Shown here piece after piece: positions 1 to 7,359 of a DNA stretch of 64,000 nt. Numbering within the stretch: the first letter of the stretch is position 1; every line of letters begins with the position of its first letter. The notes under the pieces are model-generated. The model did no database searches and had not been told where the DNA came from. It worked only from the letters and a program-made list of their open reading frames with translations. Location: contig DAOSNS010000001.1 in assembly GCA_035373625.1 (NCBI GenBank), forward strand, positions 310,001 through 374,000. Direction: 5' to 3'. The position numbers were made by a program, and so were the translations under genes. Source of the stretch: DSWT01 sp035373625 (GTDB lineage: Bacteria; Chloroflexota; Anaerolineae; B4-G1; SLSP01).

Positions 1-2
1 GG

Positions 3-650
3 AACCCATTCGGCCTGGAACAAACGTTGACTACCGGCGTCATCAGTGCCCTGGGGCGGGTGATCGAAAGCGAAGACGGTTTCATCGGTGAAGCGATTCA
101 GACCGACGCGGCCATCAATCCCGGCAACTCCGGCGGCCCCTTGCTCGACCTTGACGGACGCGTCGTCGGCGTCAACTCGCAGATCGTGAGCACGAGCGGT
201 TCTTCGGCAGGCATCGGTTTTGCCGTCTCGGCGGATACCGTCAAGCGCGTCGTGGTGGAACTGATTGCCCGTGGCTACTATCCCCATCCGTGGGTCGGCG
301 CGGACATGGTAGCTTTGACCCCATCCATTGCGGACTGGTTCCGCAAGGCCGGGATGAATGTCCCGGTAGATAGCGGCCTTTTGGTGCTTGAAGTGACACG
401 GGGCGGTCCGGCAGCCAATGCGGGAATTCGTGGTGGCACGCGCATTGTGCGTATGGGACGTTACCAGGTGCCCGTCGGCGGTGACATCATCATCGCGGCC
501 GACGGACAGCCGATTACCGACATGAAAGCCTGGACCGTCTACCTCGAAACGCAAAAGAAGATCGGTGATACCGTACAGGTCACCATTCTTCGTGATGGCC
601 AAGAGCAGGTTGTGTCTGTTGTGCTTGAGGAACAGCCATCTGGACGCTAA
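3..650 (+). CDS. htrA: HtrA/DegP-type serine protease with PDZ domain (5' truncated)
   Basis: Only the 3' part is present; the frame is open from base 3 with no start in the window. The first codons read NPFGLEQTLTTG, the usual DegP sequence ahead of the catalytic serine. The motif GNSGGPLL near bases 121-145 carries the nucleophile Ser; the His and Asp of the triad lie upstream of the window. A PDZ domain follows (about bases 290-640), with GLLVLEVTRGGPAANAGI as its carboxylate-binding part. The family degrades or refolds damaged envelope proteins. A two-component kinase gene follows after 35 nt, so envelope stress and signalling may be co-transcribed, but this is inference. Family assignment is secure. 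Confidence 0.93.
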   Translation, partial: NPFGLEQTLTTGVISALGRVIESEDGFIGEAIQTDAAINPGNSGGPLLDLDGRVVGVNSQIVSTSGSSAGIGFAVSADTVKRVVVELIARGYYPHPWVGADMVALTPSIADWFRKAGMNVPVDSGLLVLEVTRGGPAANAGIRGGTRIVRMGRYQVPVGGDIIIAADGQPITDMKAWTVYLETQKKIGDTVQVTILRDGQEQVVSVVLEEQPSGR

Positions 651-685
651 AACGAGGGCAATCATTCAAACGAGGGATTACCTGT

Positions 686-3346
686 ATGTTCAAGAGATTA
701 AGAGAACTCCGCGAAGCCTATAACCACTTCTGGCATCGCAAGAGCCTGCGGCGCAGAATTTTGACCATGGCGGTGCTGCCGGTCGTCTTTGTGCAGATTG
801 CTGTGGGTGCCCTCACGTTCTTCACCTATGGACGGGCGACCACCCGCCTGCTGGTTGAACGCGACCGTGAACTGGCACGCCTGATGGCAAATCAGCTCAG
901 CGCGATTCTGACCGAGAATCGGCGTAACCGCGTCTTTTTCAACGATAAGGTGATTGTCGCTCCAACAGAATCTCCTGAAGGTTTTCCCGTCACGATGGGA
1001 TTTATGATGGGGACGCCGGATGAGGTGCTCAGAGTATTTCTGGACCCCTCCGGCGTTGTTGTGATGACCGTCCCCGAACGCCCTGATCTGGTCGGGCAGG
1101 ACTGGTCGAGCCGCGATTATGTCCGCAAAGTGTTGGAAACCGGTGAGCCTTTCATCTCGGACATTATCGGCGGCCCGGAGATGGAGACGGAGTTCATCGC
1201 CAGCGTGATGCCCGTGACCGATAACGAAGATGTTCTCAGCGGCTTAACCGTTGAACTCATGCCCTGGAAACCCGGCGGACAAAATCGCTACAACGAGTCC
1301 ATTGTGCAACTGCTACAACTGGATGCTGGAGCCAGTGTTTACCTGGTAGATAGCCATGGGCGCGTCATCTATCACTCCAATCCCGCCTACATCGGCGCCG
1401 ACTTTTCCTCGCAGTTGGTAGTAGAGTTAGTCCTAAAGGGTGAAGCCAACGCCGTGCGGGTTGAAAACATCATGGGACGTGAGACGATTTCCAGTTTTGC
1501 CGCCATTCCCAACACCAACTGGGGGCTGATCCTCGAAGATGACTGGCACACCCTCACCCGCGATATGCGCGCCTTCCAGCCACTGCTGATCCTGCTCCTG
1601 CTGGCAGGCGTGGTGGCGCCTGCAATTATGATTGTCAGTGGTATCAAACATGTCACGTTACCTATCGAGGAGCTGACGGCTGCAACGCAGGAAGTGGCAT
1701 CCGGTGGATTCAATCGTGTGATCAAAGTTTCCACCGGCGATGAGATCGAGGCGCTGGCGAAACAATTCAACATGATGTCGGCGCGTCTGCGGGAGTCCTA
1801 CGCCAATCTGGAACGGCGTGTGGCCGAACGCACGGCGGAGCTGGCAGCGGCGAAAGAGGCGGCCGAAGCGGCCAATCGTGCCAAGAGTGCCTTCCTGGCG
1901 AACATGAGCCACGAACTGCGCACGCCGCTCAACGCGATCCTGGGATATGCCCAGCTCATGGCCCGCGACACCCACATCACCGCCACGCAACGGGAGTACC
2001 TGGCAACCATCGAGCGCAGTGGCGAACACCTGCTTGGCCTGATTAACGATGTGTTGACCATGTCGAAGATCGAAGCCGGACGCGCCAGCCTGCAAGAGAA
2101 CGCTTTCGACCTGCACCGCCAGCTTGTGGGCCTGAAAGAAATGTTCGCCATGCGCGCCGCCGACAAAAACCTGAGTCTGATCCTCGACATCGCATCCGAT
2201 GTGCCCCGTTACATCTACGCCGACGAGGGCAAGCTGCGTCAGGTCTTGATGAACCTGCTCAGCAACGCCGTGAAATTTACCGAGGAAGGCGGGGTGACGC
2301 TGCGCGTCGCCGGCAAATCAGTTGACAGTGAACAGGGGCAAGAAGACACCTCCCATTTACCGTCTACCGGCTACTGGCTACTTTTCGAGGTAGAAGACAC
2401 CGGCCCCGGCATCGCCCCAGAGGAAATGCAAGCCCTCTTCGATCCTTTTGTCCAGACATCCAGCGGACAGAAATCGCAGGAAGGTACCGGCCTGGGCTTG
2501 CCCATCTGCCGCCAATTCGTCACGCTGATGAAGGGCGAAATCAGCGTCAGCAGTGTGGTGGGTGAGGGGAGTGTCTTCCGTGTGCAAATCCCGGTCAAAC
2601 TGGCTGAGGCGGAGGCTGTTGAAGCCCAGGTCGAACATGTGCACCGTCGGGTCATCGGATTGGCGCCGGATCAGCATGCGCCAGATGGCGGCCCCTACCG
2701 CCTGCTGATTGTCGAGGATCAACCCGCCAATCGCGATGTCCTGCTCAAGCTCCTTGAACCGCTAGGATTTGACATCCAATGCGCGATCAACGGCAAAGAA
2801 GGTGTGGCTTACTGGGAGCAATGGCAACCTCACCTGGTATGGATGGACATGCGCATGCCTGTGATGGATGGTTATACCGCTACCCGAAAAATCAAAGAAC
2901 GCGCGCAGGCGCTGGGGCGCACGGCAATTGTGGTCGCACTCACAGCCAGTGCTTTTGAAGAAGACCGCAGCGCCATTCTCGCGGCCGGCTGCGATGACTT
3001 CGTGCGCAAACCCTTCCGCGAACACGAAGTCTTCGACATTCTGGCGCGGCATTTGGGTGTGCAGTTCCTCTATGAGACATCCACGAACGGTGCATCGGCC
3101 GCAACGGAATCGGCGGGCGAAACGCCGACGCCGGAAGACTTGCATGAGACCCTGAAAACGCTTTCGCCCGCATGGGTCGCCGATTTACATCAGGCGTCCA
3201 TCGCGCTGGACGCCGGGCGCATGCTGTCGCTCATCGCCGAAATACGCCCGCAGGCTCCGCACCTGGCAGATACCCTGTCGCAGTGGGTTCACAACTTCGA
3301 CTACGAGAAGATTATCCAACTCACGACTGCGTCAATGGATTTTTAG
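686..3346 (+). CDS. Hybrid sensor histidine kinase (Cache-HAMP-HisKA-HATPase-REC)
   Basis: 886 residues. An N-terminal membrane segment (about 26-50) precedes an extracellular region of about 250 residues with the look of a double-Cache sensor, then a second membrane segment (about 299-319), HAMP and a short coiled coil. The phospho-acceptor is His409 in SHELRTPLN. The ATPase domain shows the N box NLLSNAVKF, DTGPGI and GTGLGL. A receiver domain follows, with acidic pocket VEDQ, phospho-acceptor Asp721 in MDMRMP and the conserved Lys in RKPF. The last 80 residues are helical and could be a degenerate output or phosphotransfer segment; no His-phosphotransfer motif is clear. The next kinase starts 15 nt downstream, so the two probably form one relay. 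The ligand is unknown. Confidence 0.93.
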   Translation: MFKRLRELREAYNHFWHRKSLRRRILTMAVLPVVFVQIAVGALTFFTYGRATTRLLVERDRELARLMANQLSAILTENRRNRVFFNDKVIVAPTESPEGFPVTMGFMMGTPDEVLRVFLDPSGVVVMTVPERPDLVGQDWSSRDYVRKVLETGEPFISDIIGGPEMETEFIASVMPVTDNEDVLSGLTVELMPWKPGGQNRYNESIVQLLQLDAGASVYLVDSHGRVIYHSNPAYIGADFSSQLVVELVLKGEANAVRVENIMGRETISSFAAIPNTNWGLILEDDWHTLTRDMRAFQPLLILLLLAGVVAPAIMIVSGIKHVTLPIEELTAATQEVASGGFNRVIKVSTGDEIEALAKQFNMMSARLRESYANLERRVAERTAELAAAKEAAEAANRAKSAFLANMSHELRTPLNAILGYAQLMARDTHITATQREYLATIERSGEHLLGLINDVLTMSKIEAGRASLQENAFDLHRQLVGLKEMFAMRAADKNLSLILDIASDVPRYIYADEGKLRQVLMNLLSNAVKFTEEGGVTLRVAGKSVDSEQGQEDTSHLPSTGYWLLFEVEDTGPGIAPEEMQALFDPFVQTSSGQKSQEGTGLGLPICRQFVTLMKGEISVSSVVGEGSVFRVQIPVKLAEAEAVEAQVEHVHRRVIGLAPDQHAPDGGPYRLLIVEDQPANRDVLLKLLEPLGFDIQCAINGKEGVAYWEQWQPHLVWMDMRMPVMDGYTATRKIKERAQALGRTAIVVALTASAFEEDRSAILAAGCDDFVRKPFREHEVFDILARHLGVQFLYETSTNGASAATESAGETPTPEDLHETLKTLSPAWVADLHQASIALDAGRMLSLIAEIRPQAPHLADTLSQWVHNFDYEKIIQLTTASMDF

Positions 3347-3361
3347 CTTCTTAGGAGGGAT

Positions 3362-4630
3362 ATGGATTCATCATCGCACCCCGAAAACACCGTGGTCGGC
3401 GATATTCTGGTTGTGGATGATACTCCCGCCAACCTGCGCCTGCTGGCGGGCATGTTGAGTGAACAAGGCTACAAAGTTCGTCCGGCGCCCAACGGCAAAT
3501 TGGCCTTGATGGCTGCGCGCGCCGCCCCGCCGGATTTGATTCTGCTGGACATCAACATGCCCGATATGAACGGTTACGAAGTCTGCGCCGCGCTCAAAGA
3601 CGACCCGGCCACTCGTGATATTCCTGTCATCTTCATCAGCGCGCTGGATCAAACTGAGGACAAGGTCAAAGCCTTCACCCTGGGCGGCGTGGACTACGTC
3701 ACCAAACCGTTCCAAATCGAAGAAGTGCTGGCGCGGGTGAAAACCCACCTGACGCTATATACCTTGCAGCGTCAACTGGCCACCGCTAACCGTGAACTGC
3801 GCGCTGCCAACGCCGAGCTGGCGGCCAGCAACGCCGACCTCAATGCCTTTGCACGCACCGTCGCGCATGACTTGAAAAACCCCTTGAGCGCCGTTATCGG
3901 CTTCAGTAGCCTGCTCGAAGCGCGCTTCCGGCGTATGGAGCCGGAAAAGATTGCCGAGAACCTGCATCGCATCACCCGCACCGGCTACAAAATGCGCGAC
4001 ATCATTGACGAGTTGTTGCTGCTCGCCAACGTCCGCCAGGTGGACACGGTACAGACCGGCCCGCTGGATATGGGAGCGGTCGTCGCCGAGGCGATGAGTC
4101 GTCTGGAGCTGCAAATCCAGGAAACTCAGGCCAGCATTGTCATGCCGGAAACGTGGCCTGTGGCGCTAGGATACGCTGCCTGGGTCGAGGCCGTGTGGGC
4201 CAATTACATCGGCAATGCCCTTAAATACGGCGGTGATGCAGCCGCCAACATTCCCCCGCGCGTCGAACTCGGCTATGCGATTTTAGATTGTCGGTCTCCG
4301 GTTGCCGATTCGGCCTCGCCCTGTGCGACGGGCATGCGACAGCCCGAAATCGAAAATCTAAAATCCAAAATCGAAAATCCTCAGTCTAAAATCGTGTTCT
4401 GGGTGCGTGACAACGGCCCCGGTCTCACGCCCGAAGAGCAAGCGCGAGCCTTCACCCCCTTCACCCGCTTCCATCAGGAAAAAGCCGAAGGGCACGGCCT
4501 GGGACTCTCCATCGTGCAGCGCATCGTCGAAAAATTGGGCGGACAGGTTGGTGTGGAAAGTACAGCTATGCCCGGTGAAGGATGTATCTTCTGGTTTACC
4601 TTACTCAGGAATCTCTCAGGAATTTCTTAG
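3362..4630 (+). CDS. Receiver-histidine kinase fusion (REC-HisKA-HATPase)
   Basis: 422 residues, no membrane segment. An N-terminal receiver (DDTPAN, phospho-acceptor Asp63 in LLDINMP, Lys in TKPF) is joined by a coiled coil to a HisKA domain with His169 in AHDLKNPLS and a HATPase domain (DNGPGL, GHGLGLSIV). This is the usual form of a soluble kinase that receives phosphate from an upstream hybrid kinase, here the gene ending 15 nt before. RBS AGGAGG precedes the ATG. Odd: about residues 305-345, inside the ATPase lid region, are a low-complexity block encoded by a simple repeat (bases 4275-4395). The paralogous kinase at 38083-39420 has no such block at the same place. Confidence 0.92.
   Translation: MDSSSHPENTVVGDILVVDDTPANLRLLAGMLSEQGYKVRPAPNGKLALMAARAAPPDLILLDINMPDMNGYEVCAALKDDPATRDIPVIFISALDQTEDKVKAFTLGGVDYVTKPFQIEEVLARVKTHLTLYTLQRQLATANRELRAANAELAASNADLNAFARTVAHDLKNPLSAVIGFSSLLEARFRRMEPEKIAENLHRITRTGYKMRDIIDELLLLANVRQVDTVQTGPLDMGAVVAEAMSRLELQIQETQASIVMPETWPVALGYAAWVEAVWANYIGNALKYGGDAAANIPPRVELGYAILDCRSPVADSASPCATGMRQPEIENLKSKIENPQSKIVFWVRDNGPGLTPEEQARAFTPFTRFHQEKAEGHGLGLSIVQRIVEKLGGQVGVESTAMPGEGCIFWFTLLRNLSGIS
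4275..4395. repeat. In-frame GATTTTAGA-type simple repeat inside a kinase gene
   Basis: Bases 4344-4393 are tandem variants of CGAAAATC and TAAAATCC. They encode a peptide rich in K, S, I, E and N (IENLKSKIENPQSKI). The reverse strand gives GATTTTGGATTTTAGA-like units also found in the membrane protein gene at 52177-54645. The paralogue at 38083-39420 aligns across PPRVEIG to WVRDNG with only about ten residues between, against about 50 here, so this block looks like an insertion that kept the frame. Confidence 0.75.
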
Positions 4631-4739
4631 ACGATTTTCAGGTAAAGCTGCTATATTAAAACTGTCAAGCGGACGGGGACAACCCTGGTCGGTTTACGAA
4701 AAGAGAGTCAAAAAAATCTTAGTTGATGGAGGTGTGATA

Positions 4740-5732
4740 ATGTTGAAAGCAAAGAAACGAATTATGACAGTGGTGTTGGGTAGTTTGGTTTTAGCCGCCG
4801 TGATTGCCGGCGTCTGGTACCTGGGGACTCCGGCGACCGTGCGCGCCGCGAATACCTTGCAAACGGTGACGCAATCGGCCATGCCCGGTCTTTTTGGGGA
4901 TGGGTATCTTAATTGCGGTGGCGGTTGGGGATTCCCCGGCCAGTGGGGACAGGAAATAGATTACCAACAGTTGTTGGCCGACGCGCTGGGGATTAGCGTT
5001 GAAGATCTGCAGGCCGCTTATCAAAAAGCGCGTGATGCCGCCATTGACCAGGCCGTGGAACAAGGGCTGCTCACTCAAGAGCAGGCCGATGAAATGAAGG
5101 TCTGGGGGGGTTTCGGGTTTCGCGGTGGCTTCGGTGGCTTCGGGCGTGCGCCCAAAGGTTTGGTCGGCGCCGTTGACGAGAACGCCCTGTTGGCCGAAGC
5201 GCTGGGGATCACCGTAGACAAGCTGGAGGCCGCGCGCGATGCGGCAAATCAGGCCGCGCTCGCTCAGGCTGTGGAAAAGGGTCTCATCACCCAGGAACAG
5301 GCCGACGCGATGCTGGCGCACAAGAACCTGCAAAGCTATGTGAACCGCGACACACTGTTGGCTAAGGCCCTGGGAATGTCGCTCGAAGACTTGCAGGCGG
5401 CCTACGCCGAGGGCAAGACGCTCTCCACGCTGATGCGCGAGAAGGGTCTGGATGCAGCGACTGTGCGTGAAAAACTGCAAACCGCTTACGCCGAGGCGCT
5501 GGCCCAGGCCGTCAAAGATGGCGTTATCACCCAGGAACAGGCCGACACGATGCTGAAGGACGGCTATGGCTTCAGAATGATGCCACCTGACGGGATGCCC
5601 TTTGGGGGACGCGGTGGGTGGCGCGGTCGCGGCGGTTACCGGGGGATGCCCTCTGGTTCGGATACGGACGGTAGCTCCGGAACGGGCATGCGCTTTCGCC
5701 GTGGTATGTCGCAAAACGATACCGATATCTGA
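4740..5732 (+). CDS. Secreted triple-repeat protein with Gly/Arg-rich tail
   Basis: 330 residues from the ATG at 4740, which has RBS GGAGGTG 5 nt upstream; the frame is open further upstream but only as a shadow of the kinase gene. A signal peptide or membrane anchor covers residues 1-38. Three imperfect repeats follow, each of the form LLA-ALGI-(V/L)EDLQAA with a later QGLLTQEQAD unit, resembling DUF2680-type helical repeats. The last 50 residues are rich in Gly, Arg, Ser and Asp. Function is unknown; similar proteins are usually annotated as hypothetical. It follows two signalling genes on the same strand and ends at a strong terminator. Confidence 0.82.
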   Translation: MLKAKKRIMTVVLGSLVLAAVIAGVWYLGTPATVRAANTLQTVTQSAMPGLFGDGYLNCGGGWGFPGQWGQEIDYQQLLADALGISVEDLQAAYQKARDAAIDQAVEQGLLTQEQADEMKVWGGFGFRGGFGGFGRAPKGLVGAVDENALLAEALGITVDKLEAARDAANQAALAQAVEKGLITQEQADAMLAHKNLQSYVNRDTLLAKALGMSLEDLQAAYAEGKTLSTLMREKGLDAATVREKLQTAYAEALAQAVKDGVITQEQADTMLKDGYGFRMMPPDGMPFGGRGGWRGRGGYRGMPSGSDTDGSSGTGMRFRRGMSQNDTDI

Positions 5733-5767
5733 GCCAGGGAACGCCTGAAAGTCTGTCCCTCCTTGAC

Positions 5768-5816
5768 GAAGACGATCTTGAACAGCATAATACCACTCAA
5801 GATCGTCTTCTTTTTT
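5768..5816 (+). terminator. Rho-independent terminator
   Basis: A perfect 14-bp inverted repeat (GAAGACGATCTTGA, 5768-5781, pairing with 5797-5810) with a 15-nt loop is followed by six T. It lies 36 nt after the repeat-protein stop codon. Confidence 0.9.
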
Positions 5817-5925
5817 CTCAGCATACCTTCAATGTTTTCTCAACTTGTTTTCAGGAAACGCAGGTATCCTATGTTCAACATTCCAACGTTTTTAACGTTT
5901 CAGCGACTTTTATAGGAGGAAAATA

Positions 5926-6843
5926 ATGTTGAAAGATAAAACTCGCCGCACAAAAATCAATCTGTATCTGGACATTGTCCTGCTGGCCGTTTTTCTGATC
6001 TTGCTCAAGCCGTTTATGACCGGTCTGGCGCTCCACGAATGGTTAGGGCTGGCGTTGGGGGTGGGGGTGGTGCTTCACATCGCCCTGCACTGGCGCTGGA
6101 TTGCAGGAATCACCCAGAAGTTGTTCTGCAAGTTGCCGGCCAAAACCCGCATCTACTACACGCTCGACGCTCTATTGTTGTTCACCTTTTTGGTAACACT
6201 CGTCACCGGCCTCTCGATGTCGCGGGTTGTGCTGCCGCTCTTGGGATTGCGGGGGATCGTGCTGTTCCCATTGCCGCTCGTTCATGAGTGGACCTCGTAT
6301 ATCACGCTGGCGCTGCTCGGTATAAAGCTGGTGCTGCATTGGGATTGGATCAAGCGTGCGTTCAAAAGCCGCTCCCGGAGCTCGGAGCCTGCTGCTGCGT
6401 CCTTGCCATTGACCGTAACCGGCGCCGTAGAACCGTCCTGCGCTGCTTTGAGGCTCAGCCGACGCCGCTTCCTGATCATCGGGGGGAGCGCCGTATGTGT
6501 CGCCGTGCTGGCGTGCTTCACCCGGCGACGGCAGACGCCGGATGATTCGGCGATTGCGGCGACCGACAATGTGGCCGACAAGACCACGCCGACCGCCGGA
6601 AACACACCGGTTGCCGAGGCGTCAACGCCTGCCGTCGCCGCGACGGTCGCCGTGGAATCGGCAGAGCCGGCCACCACCGAACCGACCGCGACGGCCACCG
6701 CTGTTCCCACCGTTGCGCCGACGCCGCAGCGTGTCGTCACACGCTGCCCGTTTGGCAGGGTCAATGACCCCTATCCCGGCCGTTGTCGCCGTTACGTGGA
6801 TAAAAATGGCAACGGCTTCTGTGATCTTTCGGAGCCGGCGTAA
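5926..6843 (+). CDS. DUF4405-type membrane protein with internal Tat-like motif and Cys-containing tail
   Basis: 305 residues. Four hydrophobic helices in the first 145 residues carry His in HEWLGLALG, LHIALHW, HEWTSY and LHWDW, the pattern of DUF4405/cytochrome b561-like proteins that may bind haem. An unusual second part follows: SRRRFLIIGGSAVCVAVLAC (about 178-197) looks like a twin-arginine signal plus membrane segment in mid-protein. Then come a Thr/Pro/Ala linker of about 70 residues and a terminal domain with CPFG, NDPYPG and CRRYVDKNGNGFCD. The tail has three Cys and may bind metal. RBS AGGAGG lies 7 nt before the ATG. A redox role is inferred. Confidence 0.8.
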   Translation: MLKDKTRRTKINLYLDIVLLAVFLILLKPFMTGLALHEWLGLALGVGVVLHIALHWRWIAGITQKLFCKLPAKTRIYYTLDALLLFTFLVTLVTGLSMSRVVLPLLGLRGIVLFPLPLVHEWTSYITLALLGIKLVLHWDWIKRAFKSRSRSSEPAAASLPLTVTGAVEPSCAALRLSRRRFLIIGGSAVCVAVLACFTRRRQTPDDSAIAATDNVADKTTPTAGNTPVAEASTPAVAATVAVESAEPATTEPTATATAVPTVAPTPQRVVTRCPFGRVNDPYPGRCRRYVDKNGNGFCDLSEPA

Positions 6844-6920
6844 GGAATAAAAACAACCGAGAACTCTGAGAGCATACACCCCCTTTAGCTGTGGCCGGTC
6901 GCCGACCGCGCCTTTTCCTG

Positions 6921-6954
6921 AGACCTGACGGGTTTTCCGAAACCTGTCAGGTCT
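6921..6954. repeat. Dispersed palindrome (AGACCTGAC type)
   Basis: AGACCTGACGGGTTT, a 4-nt loop TCCG, then AAACCTGTCAGGTCT: 15-bp arms with one G-T pair. No T run follows, so it is not an ordinary terminator. From memory, similar elements recur in Anaerolineae genomes; only one copy is seen here. Confidence 0.6.
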
Positions 6955-7003
6955 GGCGTAGATTCGCCCTTATCTTGAAATGTCCCCGAACCTTTTTGCT
7001 TAT

Positions 7004-7031
7004 TTGACAACTTGTCCGTCGTTATTATAAT
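7004..7031 (+). promoter_or_regulatory. Sigma-70-type promoter of the importer operon
   Basis: TTGACA (7004-7009), 16-nt spacer, TATAAT (7026-7031): both boxes match consensus exactly. It is the strongest promoter seen in the window and reads towards the ABC importer genes. Confidence 0.82.
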
Positions 7032-7041
7032 GTAATTAAGC

Positions 7042-7055
7042 CGTGAACGCTCACG
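7042..7055. promoter_or_regulatory. LacI-family-type operator, importer copy
   Basis: CGTGAACGCTCACG is a 14-bp palindrome with a central CG and six of seven pairs matched. It starts 11 nt after the -10 box, so a bound repressor would cover the transcription start. It matches the palindrome TGTGAACGTTCACA in front of the xylanase gene at 11 of 14 positions, with the same centre. Confidence 0.6.
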
Positions 7056-7172
7056 TTACCGCTCACAGTAACGGTGGATTGGGTATTGGCCCAACTTGGC
7101 AATTGTTGGGATTCATGCTATGCTTTTTCCGAATGAATCCCTGTCATTTATGAATATCCTTGCCCATTTTTC

Positions 7173-7220
7173 GACAGGATTGACATGATTTTCGGATTGC
7201 GAAAACCTTTTGATCCTGTC
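7173..7220. repeat. Hairpin element in importer leader
   Basis: GACAGGAT (7173-7180) pairs with ATCCTGTC (7213-7220) around a loop of degenerate GATT units. It resembles the other simple-repeat hairpins listed here and lies in the 5' leader of the importer operon. Confidence 0.45.
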
Positions 7221-7359
7221 CAAAAACAAATTGCTCGATCACCGGTCACATTCTGATGAAAGGAGGTGCTCTATCGGTCCGACTCACAATATAGCAAAGC
7301 CCACGCGAAGTTGAAATTCCACTCTGTCACTATATGATTAAGCAAGGAGGTTGAATTCA

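Larger units (their letters stand above)
6844..7359 (+). promoter_or_regulatory. 516-nt intergenic region with promoter, operator and long structured leader
   Basis: No credible gene is present. From left to right it holds a dispersed palindrome (6921-6954), a near-consensus promoter (7004-7031), a LacI-type operator (7042-7055), several short inverted repeats and a hairpin family element (7173-7220). The importer's start codon is about 320 nt after the predicted transcription start, so the mRNA has an unusually long leader. An isolated Shine-Dalgarno-like AAAGGAGGTG at about 7259 has no start codon after it. Confidence 0.6.

Noticed and set aside
4407..4739. Upstream extension of the repeat-protein gene
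   Set aside because: It overlaps the kinase gene in another frame; signal peptide and RBS mark 4740.
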